Source of the DNA: Bostrychus sinensis
Taxonomy: Eukaryota > Chordata > Actinopteri > Gobiiformes > Eleotridae
DNA: 64,000 nucleotides
NCBI GenBank assembly: GCA_020698575.1
Contig: CM036245.1
Coordinates: 37,067,148-37,131,147, forward strand
Direction: 5' to 3'
Shown here: positions 22,712-32,959 of the stretch, one piece after another
How the letters are laid out: each line of letters begins with the position of its first letter
How positions within the stretch are numbered: the stretch's first letter is position 1
Notes under the pieces: model-generated
Databases searched by the model: none
What the model saw: only the letters and a program-made list of their open reading frames with translations
Told to the model about the DNA's origin: nothing
Position numbers and translations under genes: made by a program

Positions 22712-22980
22712 GGCGGCAGTAGCTCGATTGGTAGAGACGTTTGCCCACTAACCTGAAGATTGGCGGTTTGAGCCCTGCTGCCAGCATTACATACTGTCAT
22801 TGTGTCGTTGGGCAAGACACTTCAACCACCTAAATGATTATGTGTTTGTGGTGGTCAAAGGGGCCGTAGGCACAAAATTGCTCTCATGTTTCCACCGCCA
22901 AGTGTGACTGAGGAGTGAATGAATGATGCACCAAACTGTAAAATGACTTTGAATATCTACAAAAGCGCTTTATTATTAAG
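22712..22980 (+). mobile_element. SINE family 1, near full length
   Basis: GGCGGCAGTAGCTCGATTGG is the A box region and GGCGGTTTGAGCCCTGCTGC the B box. Then come GGGCAAGACACTTCAACCAC, GGGGCCGTAGGCACAAAATT, GACTGAGGAGTGAATGAATG and the tail AAAAGCGCTTTATTATTAAG. It is one of the best preserved heads in the window. It is a retroposon, not a functional tRNA gene: no acceptor stem or full cloverleaf. Confidence 0.9.
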
Positions 22981-23219
22981 GATAAGCTACTTAGACAACA
23001 ACATGAATAATGCATCAAACAATTGAGAAAATTTTTATTAATTAAATAATACTCATGTGTACTCATGATCTGTTTTTGACTGACCTTTCTGTTCCACAAG
23101 TTACTAAGTTTCTTCTGGTTAAGGAAATGCGATGAAGAAAAGACTGACAATGTAAAGATATGAATGTAAAATGTATAGATGTGTATAAAACTCAACAACA
23201 ACAATTGCGTCTCTCTATA

Positions 23220-23509
23220 CACTCAAAGTGCTTCACATGACTTCATTATTTAGTCGCATGCTGGTGGTGATGAGCTACTTTTGTAGCCACAGCTGCCCTG
23301 GGTCAGACTGATGGAGATGTGGCAGCCATTCTGTGAATACGGCCTCCCTGACCACCACCAAACACACAATCAGACTAACACATTCATACACAGAGCTACA
23401 AACACTGGAAGCAAGGTGGGTAAAGTGTCTTGCCCAAAAGCTGGATTGGGGTTTGAACTTCTAACCTTAGTGGGTGACTGGCACTACCTACTGAGCTACT
23501 GCCACCCCG
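23220..23509 (-). mobile_element. SINE family 1, minus strand, near full length
   Basis: From right to left it reads the head CCGGGGTGGCAGTAGCTCAG, the B-box area GGTTTGAACTTCTAACC (given on the plus strand, altered), the middle CCTGACCACCACCAAACAC and the tail AAGTGCTTCACATGACTTC. It lies about 240 bp from the oppositely oriented copy at 22712. Confidence 0.88.
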
Positions 23510-23510
23510 G

Positions 23511-23622
23511 TAGACTCTCTAACCTGTGGATAGTCTGTGAGAGCTATTAGGTTTTATTATTATTATTATTTTTTTTATTAAATAATTTATATTCTAAATT
23601 ATTTTCTACTATAACAAATATT

Positions 23623-23654
<32 letters not shown>

Positions 23655-23700
23655 TTTTTTTTTTTTAGTAGACAAATAATATGCTAGGAAGCTTATATAG
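23511..23700. repeat. Module shared with 19960-20095, with (ATT)n microsatellite
   Basis: GACTCTCTAACCTGTGGATA, GTCTGTGAGAGCTATT and GTAGACAAATAATATGC with AAGCTTATATAG match, in the same order, GACTCTCTAGCCTATGGAAA, GTCTGTGAAAACTG and GTAGACAAGTAAAAATATGC with AAGCTTATATAA at 19971-20092. Both follow SINE-like minus-strand text. An (ATT)n run fills 23617-23655. Confidence 0.65.
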
Positions 23701-23883
23701 GTTTGGCAGTTATTGTTTTTGTTGTTATTATTGTTGGTTTTATTATTTTCTTGTAAGGCAAAACATGTGGAGGCTGTTATCAAGCTTTTTTCCCTTGATG
23801 CTGCTTTAAGCTGCTATTGCTAATCTGAGTAAAATATATAGTTTGCTAGTTTATTGTGGTATTATTGATATACCATAATAATA

Positions 23884-23992
23884 AAAAGACAAGTCGCAGC
23901 GGTTCAGGACTAACCTTCCATCTGATCTACGCAATTTTGTTGTACACCTTGTATGTATAATGACAAATAAAGCACTTTACTTACTTTACAAA
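23884..23992 (+). mobile_element. LINE-like 3' tail fragment
   Basis: CAATTTTGTTGTACACCTTG, then TATGTATAATGACAAATAAA and GCACTTTACTTACTTTAC resemble the 3' ends of teleost LINEs (TTCGTTGTAC...ATGACAATAAAG plus a short-unit tail). No coding part is left. Confidence 0.45.
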
Positions 23993-24329
23993 AGAGTGAG
24001 CTGGTCATTGTGCACTGTTAACCAAAGCAGCACAGAGCAGTATATCTTATAGAATCAGCGCTTACCCTACTGAGCTAATAAACTTCCAGTACACCTCTGT
24101 ACCTTCTGCTAGTTTTCACCTGCTCCACCTTTGTTTGAATCTGTAATGCACTCTTCAAAGGGCCCTTTCTCTAACTGGATAAAAGACAATTTTTTGAATG
24201 TACAGCTTCTTTAATTTATCTAATCCACATTTTATTCAGCACACTCTGTCTTTCTCCTTTTAAGTTCCCCTTTAGGAAAGCAGATGCCAAATTGACAAAC
24301 AGAGCCTAACAGAGGGGACTTAATAGTTC

Positions 24330-24960
24330 TGTTTACTGCCTGACTGTATGCACTACCCCTGCACCAGCCTGGACCTCTTTACAGTGTTGGTTTTGGGACG
24401 GTTCCATGCGCGGCCCACTGTTTGATCGAGCCGCTGGATCTTTCACTCTGCAGAGGGGAGCTCATGTCATCTCAGTACACGGTTTTGTTTGCCCAGAGAG
24501 GAGAAAAAAAAAGGAAAAAAAACAAAAAAAGAAATGGCAGTAGTAAATGGGCCTAGGGCGGTTATTTGCTGTGGGCAAACACACACTGTCCTCGACGCTG
24601 TGGGGCTGACGGCTGGCTTTCATCTCTCCGCTCTGCAAAATGTGTACGCAGTGTTGCTTTTAAATCGAATTCAGTCTCTTAAACTGAGGGAGATATTGCG
24701 CTCTGATGGAGGCTGAATCAACTCATGGTCGAGTGTAATGAGAATCCATTTCCTGAAGGTTTATTGATTGATGTAAGCAGTTGTGAGAGCTCCTGCCTTC
24801 CCACTGTCTTTCAACTAGTGCTTTGTATTCACATCCTGAAGTGTCATATTAGGCATTGCCCATGGAATTATCAAAAGAATATTACATTTGAGTTGCTGTT
24901 CAGAATCATTTGAAACTTAGAAGTAATTGCCCTGTTTGTTTTTATGTTAACACAAACTTA
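24330..24960. other. Candidate conserved non-coding element(s)
   Basis: A repeat-poor block interrupted only by an A-rich run at 24500-24532. Contains CCATGCGCGGCCCACTGTTT, GATCGAGCCGCTGGATC, GTGTACGCAGTGTTGC, CATTTCCTGAAGGTTTATTG and AGGCATTGCCCATGGAATTA. No exon-like frame. Regulatory role is inference. Confidence 0.3.
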
Positions 24961-25999
24961 GAAGACTAGTCCAAATATAGTCCTATACAGGAGCCAGAAC
25001 ACTTTTTGTGAATAGTCCTGCTGCTGTACTCAGGCAGTATAATCACTTTACAGTTGGGTGCATTATTCATTCACTCCTCTGTGATGGTGAGCTAGTGACG
25101 GCCATTCAGCGCCTGTATGCAATTTCATCTGCTGTTTAGTTTGTTGGACTTGTTTGTTGTTTCTTTTTTTAAGTGATGTCATGTATCAGCTCTGTTTCCA
25201 GTTGTATCTCAGATGAACACCCAGTGGAACAATAGTGTCATGTTAGCTCTGTGAAATAAAAGTAAATGAAGAGATTCTGAAGGGTAGTGCTTTAGGGTGG
25301 TTATTGTTGACACATTTTATTTTAATTTGTTTATTATTTATGTATTTATTTTTATGTTTTTTATATTGACAATATATATTAAATATTCATTTTATTTTAT
25401 TTCACACATGATTTTTATTATAATGTGTTAGTTGATTATTAGTTTTCCTTTTTTTTTGTATAATTGTTCATTTTCTGCTCTCTGTGTATCAGAACAAAGG
25501 TTTTTCTACCTTTTGGCTTCTCTGTCTTAATAAAAGTCAAGAAATAATGTCATCGCTAGTTTGTTGTTTGGCTAACCGTGATGCATGTTTTGTTTTTTTT
25601 TGCGTGTGTGTGCGTCTTTACCCATAGACAGCAGGTGTAGATGCAGGCTGCTTTATTCACCCCACAACTACTCATTTAGCCACCACCAGGAAACTCTAAA
25701 ACCATTTATTTAAATTGAAAAAGTGACTTAGTCACTCAGGCAGTACTGTTTCTTTTGAAGTCAGTAAGAGACATCACTGAATGTGTTTCCACTGAATGTA
25801 AATTGTGTGGTAAAAATTCCTGCAAATAAAAGTAACTACCTAAATCTAAAGCTATACCAAACTGGACCAAATAAAACCATATAATTAGACAATAAACATT
25901 TCATTGCGTCGACCAAGGCCCGCAGAAAGTCATTCAAAGTTTTCTTACACATTTGTTTTTGCAATATGTTAATATTTCACATAATTTTATATTTAGTCA
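24961..25999. other. AT-rich non-coding stretch
   Basis: Simple AT-rich sequence (25310-25460), a GTGTGTGTGCG run near 25603, otherwise nothing recognised. Confidence 0.45.
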
Positions 26000-26425
26000 G
26001 ATCTTTGAAGATACCATAAGAAACACCCAGCAGCACCTGATCCATTGAAGAACACGGGTCACCTTGACGTGGTTTTTCATATTCACAAATGAATGATAAA
26101 GATGAAAGCAGTCTCTTCGTCTGCAGCCGCCCAATCATTAGCTCCCGCTCATTATATTATTCCTTATCTTTCTTCATTTTCACTCCTTATAGCCGGGGCC
26201 GAATTTGAATGATGCCGATGGGGGTGCGCTCCCGATCTAATCACTATTTGAGTAGGCCCCATAATGAAATTGAATGCCCCTTCCAAAGCAATAATTACAC
26301 TTACCTTCTGTTTAATGGCTGCACATATTTCATCATTTATTCACTGTGGAGACCTTGGTTGGCTTATTGGTTTGGCCAGAGACATAATTGGTTGTTTGTC
26401 TCACATAGACTGCTGCAGATAGATA

Positions 26426-26426
<1 letters not shown>
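26000..26426. other. Candidate conserved non-coding element (strongest by texture)
   Basis: Contains GCCGCCCAATCATTAGCTCC, GCTCATTATATTATTCC, GGGCCGAATTTGAATGATGC, CCCATAATGAAATTGAATGC, AAAGCAATAATTACACTTAC and GTTTAATGGCTGCACATATT. The dense mix of ATTA/TAAT words with GC-rich linkers and the absence of repeats is typical of vertebrate developmental enhancers. Short frames across it have no domain. A cross-fish alignment is needed; I have not seen one. Confidence 0.4.
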
Positions 26427-26486
<60 letters not shown>

Positions 26487-26487
26487 T
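26427..26487 (+). repeat. (TTA)n microsatellite
   Basis: About 20 uninterrupted TTA units. Hydrophobic or Ile/Leu-rich translations across it are artefacts of the repeat. It may be a SINE tail expansion, since family 1 SINEs end in ATTATTATT. Confidence 0.9.
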
Positions 26488-26810
26488 TATTGTTGAGCCT
26501 AGTGAAACACATAGCCTTCGGGACAAAAAAAATATATTTTAAATCGTGAGCTCTAAGGCTGCTCACAATCCTGCAATGAACCATTTGACAATTCCTGCTG
26601 TTTTGTCAATTCATATTATTATTAGCAGTAAACATAGTGATCCCAAAGAGCTAAAAACATGACAGAAAAGAACCAGAACCAATAAAAAGCCAACATTGTT
26701 ATACCTTATGTATCTGGCCTTTTGGATTTTGTAAGTTTTTAGCCAAAACAACATTCTGGTTTACTTCAGAACTGTTAATACCCTCAGACAAAATTCCCAG
26801 TTAAAAACAG

Positions 26811-27035
26811 AGCAATGTTGTCCATCCACTGCAGTAAGAACTGCAATGAAGATTACATTGGGGAAACCAAACAACCTCTGCACATCTGCACACTTATACC
26901 AACACTGCTGGGCCAACTCCAGAGGACCAGAGGCTGCACCTCCATCTAAAAGACATAGACCACTCTTTTGAGGACAGTAAGAAAGAGCCAGTCTGAGCTA
27001 GGAGTAAAAGAAGCAAACTTTGTCAAAAATAAATA
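26811..27035 (+). pseudogene. Penelope-like GIY-YIG endonuclease remnant
   Basis: Three blocks in different frames read like the C-terminal endonuclease of a Penelope-type retroelement. NEDYIGETKQPLH (from 26824 on) carries the YIG of the GIY-YIG motif after the paired Cys of CSKNC. HLHLKDIDHSFEDS lies at 26937-26978. ELGVKEANFVK starts at 26995. Two or more frame changes and in-frame stops break the gene. In life this domain nicks DNA to prime reverse transcription. No reverse transcriptase part is left upstream. Family assignment rests on recalled similarity of these blocks. Confidence 0.7.
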
Positions 27036-27587
27036 AAAAAAAACTTTTTTTTTTTTTTTAAATAGAAATGGTGATATAAGATACAACCTTCAAATTGTTT
27101 ACAACAGTATCTTAAACTGTCCAAAATTTGTTGATAAAACTGAACTGAATGTAAATGGGAGGATTCTTACAAATGTGTATGGTTCTTTTATTGAAAGTCT
27201 TTTAACTCTTTCTTTTATTTGTTGGTTTAATGGTTTGTCCTTTAAAGATAAAAACAAACTGCAGAGCATTGTTAAATTGTGCTCCAAACTTATCAGTGTC
27301 AAACAGAGAGACTTGTGTTCTCTCTGGGAGAGTCAGGTGCTAATGAAGGCTAAGTATATCCTCAGCCAGCATGCTCCAGCCCCACGAGTATTCACTGATG
27401 CCCTCCGGACGTTGTATTTATGTGCCATCACTGAGAACAACAACTTTTTCTATTTTACTTACATATTTTTATTTTAGTCTCATTATTTTTCATATTGCAT
27501 GTTTACACCAGTACAAGAGAATATAAACAACATTTTGATTCCTCTGTATGTTTGTACATATAAAGAAATTCACAATAAAGAATCTTT
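27036..27587. other. AT-rich non-coding stretch
   Basis: Short open frames on both strands (around 27099-27477) overlap and show no domain. The 27300-27410 part is less AT-rich and could be a worn repeat. Nothing firm. Confidence 0.4.
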
Positions 27588-27664
27588 TTACAGGTTGCCC
27601 CAGTGGGATTGAAAGATGGGTCAAATGCAGTGAACAAATGTCTCTACGGAGACAATAAAGTATA
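27588..27664 (+). repeat. Retroelement-like tail (GTCAAATGCAG...AATAAAGTATA), plus strand
   Basis: TTGCCCCAGTGGGATTGAAA, GATGGGTCAAATGCAGTGAA and GAGACAATAAAGTATACCTT form the 3' end of a family also seen at 17285, 29880 and 51764. Confidence 0.65.
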
Positions 27665-28516
27665 CCTTAGGGCAGTGCAAAGTAAATATGATTGTGATGT
27701 ATTGCCATAGTTCATAGAGTGTGCTACCAATTGCGAGTTAGTTTTCTCATCAAGAACTCATTCAGGAAGCAGCGTTTAGTAATTAATAATTATTGACACA
27801 ATTCAGCTATTCAGTTATGTTTGACTGCCTGTGATGCTCATTTGCATAATGGGAACTGTTTACTGAAAGGAAGGTCTTAAAAGTGATTTCATGCTTAGCA
27901 CCTGTAGCACTGTTTTTTTCTGCAATTTCAGTGTAAACAGTGTAATTTTGGTTTGACTGTGCCATTATATAACTATGAGGATGCTTTGACACAAATCCGC
28001 AAATATGTCTGCCTTTTGTGGACCAGTTTTTGCGTGTATCCCCTTGCGGCAGGCCACATAAAGCCAGCTTTGTCCTGCACACATTATTACAGCTGTCCTC
28101 GTCCAACTAAATATATTCATTTGGACGTCAACAGTCATCCGTCTAGACCATAAAGTTTGCAGCGAGTCCAGAAACATTCACTTAGGCATGTCAGCATTTA
28201 TAATAGGCCTGCCGTGCCAGTGTTCGGTGACACTCTGTCTGTTTAGTCATGTGGCAAAGTTTAATACGAATGGCTGCATGGTAAAAGACATCATTCTGGA
28301 CGCTTGTCTAAAAAAAGGTTGAAAGTTTGCTAGTGGCAATGTTTTAAGTTGAAATCAGGCTATCTAAGGGGTTTTTAGTGTCTCAAAGCTAGTATTCACA
28401 ATGGTATCCTATGGTAATCGTAAACACTGTGTAGCCATGTTAAGTAAGGATTGGTGATTCTGAATAATTGTTGAGATTAAATGGATGTCTCTCAGTACAG
28501 TATAGGCCTCTAAGTG
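27665..28516. other. Non-coding; candidate conserved block 27920-28200
   Basis: Around 27920-28200: CACAAATCCGCAAATATGTC, AGGCCACATAAAGCCAGC, CATTATTACAGCTGTCC and CCATAAAGTTTGCAGCG, with no repeat ends. The rest is AT-rich and unremarkable. Confidence 0.3.
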
Positions 28517-29058
28517 AGTGGTTCTCAAACTGTGGTGCAGGTACCACAGGTAGTACGCAGGCCTCTCCTGGTGATACTCAGACGTCTTTTGCAGTCCTAA
28601 TTTAGTTTAATTTTGAGTCAATTTTATTCTTTCTTTTTCTAGAGCTTGTCCTTGTTTAGATCTGATTTAGTCCTGGTTTAGGCCTGATTTAGACCTGGTT
28701 CAGCCCAGATTTACTCAAGACATTTTAGTCCCTTAAAATTGTGCTTAGAAAACCAAATATGTTCTTAGGTATTAGCTGTGCCACTGCAACTGGCCTTTGT
28801 CCAGACTATACCCAACCTCAGCCCTGTAGTTGTTGGGATAGGCTCCAGCCTCTATTGACACTGAAAATTATAGTCTAACCCAAAACTAAACCGGGACTAA
28901 ACAGTGGTCTACACTTCAAATCCAAACTGAAACAGAACTAAAACAGGAATAAAACCAGCTCTAATTTAAACAAAATCTGGATTTCAGCTTCAACGGACTC
29001 CTGAGTACCACCTGGAAAAGCTCGTGTAGTGGTACACATGCCATATTTTCAGAACTAC
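28517..29058. mobile_element. hAT-like non-autonomous element with mirrored 11-bp repeats
   Basis: The left end AGTGGTTCTCAAACTGTGG with GGTACCACAGGTAGTACGCA and the diverged right end GAGTACCACC...GTGGTACACATGCC...TTTTCAGAACTAC are inverted copies. The left arm carries TTTAGTCCTGG-type 11-mers on the complement (28655-28720). The right arm carries CTAAACCGGGA/CTAAAACAGGA units (28875-28975), so the whole can fold back on itself. Between the arms lies a piece of another repeat (GGGATAGGCTCCAGCC). No transposase. Confidence 0.65.
28788..28862 (+). repeat. Fragment of dispersed repeat (GGGATAGGCTCCAGC)
   Basis: GTCCAGACTATACCCAACCT followed by TGTTGGGATAGGCTCCAGCC is the distal part of the widespread teleost repeat whose proximal part is at 3015. 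It is lodged between the two arms of the hAT-like element. Confidence 0.65.
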
Positions 29059-29734
29059 AAGCCTAGATTACAGTTTTTATGGTCAGCTTAAATCCTAATC
29101 TCATATCATAATGAAATATACAAACTGAGGAGGCACAGCTCGGTAATAAGACCCACAGTTCATGGACAAAAGTTGAAAAATGGCCTCAGCATTTAAGTGA
29201 TTTTTGAGGTTTTGTCTAGGATTCTTACCAAGAGTCTTTTATGTTGACTTTATTACAACAAAATGTACTAGAACTTCAGAATATGTTTACACCAAATCAC
29301 CATACAGACCTTGTATAGCCCCAAGGAAGGCGAGAAAGCGGCCCATGTTGGTGCCAGACGCCGTTTTGTATGCCGTTGTCTGGATATTGTCACCGGAGTG
29401 GAGATCAAGGTGACCACACTGGCCACTCTAAACAACCTCCCGAGCTGTGTTTCCATTCCTGAGGACAGGCACAGCTCAGCCTTAAACCCTTTAAAGCGCC
29501 TTTAAACAAACAGTGTGGTGCGGAGAGGCTGTGTGTGGCTTCTCCAGTCTCCGGAGGGGGAGTGTGAAAAGCGGAGTGTCCCGGGCTGATTTATCTGTGT
29601 GAGGTGAGATAACGCAAACCCCAGCCTTGGCCACTAATACCTACAAATGGATGGGGAATAAGCTGCCAGTCCATGAAGCTATGGAGACAAATAGGCTGTG
29701 GATGGCAGACCTAAGTGGCGGCAGGGCGGCAGTT
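29059..29734. other. Non-coding; candidate conserved block 29260-29640
   Basis: GTATAGCCCCAAGGAAGGCG, GGATATTGTCACCGGAGTGG, CCTTTAAAGCGCCTTTAAAC and GGTGAGATAACGCAAACCCC occur without any repeat signature. Frames on both strands here overlap and none shows a domain or splice framework. Confidence 0.3.
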
Positions 29735-29962
29735 TACATGTTCTCCCTTTGGGTGGGTTTTCTCTGGGTACTTTAGTTTCTTCCAACAACCCAAAACATC
29801 CACGAAAGGCTAATCCTTCATCTAGGTACTCCTTACCAAGCTACTGCCTCAAGATCTGGAAGATGGACTTAAATTTGTTCTGACTCCTTGCCCCAGTGGG
29901 ATTGCAGGTTAGGTCAAATGCAGAGAAGAAATATCCCTATGAGGTCAATAAAGTCTAAGTGC
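29735..29962 (+). repeat. Dispersed repeat copy: GGGTTTTCTCTGGGTACT body plus AATAAAGTCTA tail
   Basis: Reads GTTTACATGTTCTCCCTTTG, GGTGGGTTTTCTCTGGGTAC, then TTGCCCCAGTGGGATTGCAG, GGTCAAATGCAGAGAAG and GGTCAATAAAGTCTAAG. Body and tail are the same parts, in the same order, as the complement of 51764-52115, so they form one element family. Confidence 0.7.
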
Positions 29963-30237
29963 TTGTTCAGGTATGTAACCAGGACTGGGGGAATATTGGG
30001 GCTTAGTTTTCCAAAAAGCAGCAAATGTACGAGAAAACCATGGAATGGCAGGTTAAATGCAGTATTACATAAGGATAAAAGTTGCTTTTCTACATTAGAT
30101 GAAAAAAAATATATATTTATTTTCATGTCCTATGACTTGTAGGAGGACAGGATTTATTTAGCACTGGAGAATGGGACTATAACATCACTTAAAAAAAAGG
30201 TATAAGGTACTTAAAGGTATGTTTTAAGTTTACTTAA

Positions 30238-30525
30238 AAAAAAAAAAAATATGAACACTGACCTGGACCTCAGGCTCATATGGTAAAAACAAATCTGATA
30301 AATAAGCAGGACTAGGACCATTAAGAGCTTTAAAGACAAATAAACATACCTTAAAATTGATCCTGAAGCTCACAGGGAGCCAGTGCAGAGACTTAGGAAT
30401 TGGTGTAATATGCTCTCTGTTTCTGTTTGTGAGAAACAGTGCTGCCAAGTTTTGTAGTAATTGTAAAGAATGCATAGTTTGCTTTGGTAGACCAGAAAGA
30501 AGAGCATCAGTTCACCTGCAGATAG
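30238..30525 (-). pseudogene. L2/Rex-like LINE ORF2 fragment (end of reverse transcriptase)
   Basis: The minus strand encodes GLPKQTMHSLQLLQN, HITPIPKSLHWLPV and FKALNGPSPAYLSDL, the conserved run just after the reverse transcriptase core in L2-type LINEs of fish. The frame is open for about 95 codons and breaks upstream near 30510, where a base is lost. It stops at a poly(T/A) run at 30238. The apurinic endonuclease and the catalytic YxDD part are absent. The LINE clade (L2 rather than Rex1) is from memory of the motif order. Confidence 0.8.
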
Positions 30526-30984
30526 CAGAGTTTTGACAGTAAGCATTGTTGGCAAAATTAGGCCAGAGGTCATGATGCATGGAGTGATGCTAGCCATTGA
30601 TTCAAATGGAATGGTAGCATTTAAATGCAGTCATGGGGTAGAAAACAATGGAATAACAATTTTTTGTTTTTTTTGGTGATACTATAATAAAACAATCTTG
30701 CAAGATAAATGAATGTGGAACTTAGAGGTACTAATCACAAGGAAAAGTGTTGCTGACAATACCTAATGACAAAGGAGTGGAAATAAGTCTTGCTAACTAA
30801 AAAGGACTTTGATCAGTTAAACTACTTCATGGAGCTAATATGCTTAAATCATGCTAGTAATGCTTACAGGCTAGAAGTACAGGATGAACACTATATTCAA
30901 TATCTTGCATACCATCTTTTTGGCATTGTATTATTTCGAAAAGTAGCTTAATACATCCATAATTGAAGGTTTTGGAACTGTTTC
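30526..30984. other. AT-rich non-coding stretch
   Basis: No element ends or coding signals recognised. May include an unrecognised upstream LINE remnant. Confidence 0.4.
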
Positions 30985-31168
30985 AATGACCATCCCAAAG
31001 CATCCACCCACCCAGCCATCTCCTATCACTTTTATCTGGCACTGTGAGTTGTGGGGGCTGCAGTCTTAAGCAAAGATGCCCAGACTTCCCACTATCCAGA
31101 CACTTCCTCCAAGTTCCCTCCTGTATATCAAAGGTCTTCACCAGAACCTCCTCCTCCTTAAATCTTAA
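30985..31168 (-). mobile_element. RTE/Rex-like LINE 3' end, diverged copy
   Basis: CCACCCACCCAGCCATCTCC, TTTTATCTGGCACTGTGAGT, GGGGGCTGCAGTCTTAAGCA and CACTTCCTCCAAGTTCCC follow the same order as 63372-63500, which codes for the end of an RTE-type ORF. This copy is too worn to keep a frame. Confidence 0.7.
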
Positions 31169-31179
31169 CTGCAAAAATT

Positions 31180-31870
31180 ATTAGCACTCTAAAGTTGTGA
31201 AAGCTTTTTCGAAGCCATCCCTCCCCTTGTCAGCAGATGCTCTCATGGTCCAGTATTTGTATTGGTTACAGCGCCATTAAACATTTATGGTCCTGTACAT
31301 ATGGTGAGCACAGAACGGATGACTTTTCCACGCAGAAATCCCCTCATCCATCCGTAACGTGTCTTCATGTGCTGCGAGTGTTGCAGCTGCTAAGTACTGG
31401 CCTTTTATTCTGCGCTCGGCTTTGAAGTCGACTTTAAAAGACTCTCCTAGAACTAAGTTAAACAGATGCTCACTTCGATCTTTTTTTTCTTGCTGCCAAT
31501 GATCACAAGTGAGTTTGGGGAACAAAGTGAGACAGATGAGACCCTGGGGTAAAAATCCGTCAGACTTGGGCATGCGTGTGGGCGAGAGCGTGCACGCGGG
31601 GGCTGTACGGACAGAGACCAGATGCAGATTCAGGTATATATATATATGGTCAGCGTGCCAGTATTCTTCAGGGGAACCTCGGCATCGCTCCGTCCCCTTG
31701 ACAGGGTTGGACAGTAATTGGCTGACAAAGTTAAATGTGTGTGGACAAGACGCATACAGGCGGACTCTAGCTTGAATGGACAATGGGAGCATAGAAGGGC
31801 ATACATGGAGCAGAGAGGAAGCAGTTGTTGCCCGGAGGAGGGCATGGAAAGGACAGGCCTGGGACCCTTG
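31180..31870. other. Candidate conserved non-coding element(s)
   Basis: Holds GGTTACAGCGCCATTAAACA followed by TTTATGG (CDX/HOX-like), CATCCATCCGTAACGTGTC, GTTGCAGCTGCTAAGTACTG and GCTTTGAAGTCGACTTTAAA. A short TATATATATA run lies at 31636. The 171-codon frame on the minus strand over this block has no domain and odd composition, so I do not call a gene. Confidence 0.35.
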
Positions 31871-32332
31871 GCTGGCCTTGGTTCATCTAATTTGGTTTCA
31901 AAATATGTGCAATTAACGTGTTAATGAGAGCTGACAAGACACCGAACTTCTGGCAATGTTCAGATTTTGAAATAGCTTGTATTTTTTACAACAGGGCTTC
32001 ACAAAATGGGGAAAAAGTCATTGGTAACTGAATACTGTGATCAAAATTAAGAACATTTGAATGCCGTCATAAGCACATTGGTAGATTGCTTTCATATAAA
32101 TCAATCAGGCTTCCCTTTTGTTTTACTCCAAAGAAACTATTACCATTTGATTATTACACAGTCTGCTAATAGTGCACACCTGTGGAGTATAATAGTAGCT
32201 GGATATTATTAGTTTAATAACATCAACTAGGCCCCAAGCAGAGTCTCACACTCAGCACTCAGGATGAGCTCTAGTACAACGCAATTAAAGTGAAACACTT
32301 GGTGTGAATGCATTACTAATAGTGACAAAGCA
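31871..32332. other. AT-rich non-coding stretch
   Basis: Nothing recognised. Confidence 0.45.
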
Positions 32333-32840
32333 GAGACTAAGCTAGGACTAAATCTGGATTAAACCAGAACTAAATCAGATCTAATTCAGCACTAAACAAG
32401 ACTAAACCAGCACTAAACCAGGATTAAACCACCACTAATCCAGATACAAACCAGCACTTAACCAGGGCTAAACCTTGTCTAAACCATGTCTAAACCAGGA
32501 CTAAACCAGCACTAAACCAGGACTAAACCACGTTTAAACCTGGACAAAACCAGGTATAGAACCAGCACTAAATCAGGACAAAACCCTAACCAAATTTAAT
32601 CCAAAAAATGTTATTACTAAAAATGACAAAACAGGGAATAAACCAGTTATAAACCAGATCTAAACTAACACTAAACCAGGACTAAACCAGGTCTAAACCA
32701 GGAGTAAAGCAGGATTAAAACACACATCTCTAAATTAGACCAAATCAAGACATGAACTGCAGAAGACCCCTGAGTACCACCAAAGAAAGTCCAAGCACCA
32801 CCCCCAGTACCGGCACCACAGTTTGAGAACCACCAGAGTA
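32333..32840 (+). repeat. 11-bp tandem array (GACTAAACCAG) with hAT-like right end
   Basis: From about 32390 to 32580 the units GACTAAACCAG, CACTAAACCAG, GATTAAACCAC, CACTAATCCAG and so on follow each other every 11 bases for some fifteen units, with one 12-base slip near 32555. Looser units lie on both sides. The right border GTACCGGCACCACAGTTTGA followed by GAACCACC is the complement of the left end of the element at 28517, so the array sits in the same element family. Confidence 0.85.
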
Positions 32841-32959
32841 CTCTATACTATTTGCATGGCTGTACTGTCAGTATATGAAGTACACGGCTGTTGAAATGAC
32901 AGAGTGTGATGCTGAGCAGAGATGGAAGCTCTCCAGTCTCCATGTTTGATGTAGTGTCC

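Noticed and set aside
31277..31792. A 171-codon minus-strand frame
   Set aside because: No recognisable domain, a Tyr/Ile run from a TA microsatellite, and competing frames on the plus strand.
32390..32580. CRISPR-like regular repeat
   Set aside because: The units are contiguous without spacers, vary in sequence and lie in a eukaryotic hAT-like element.
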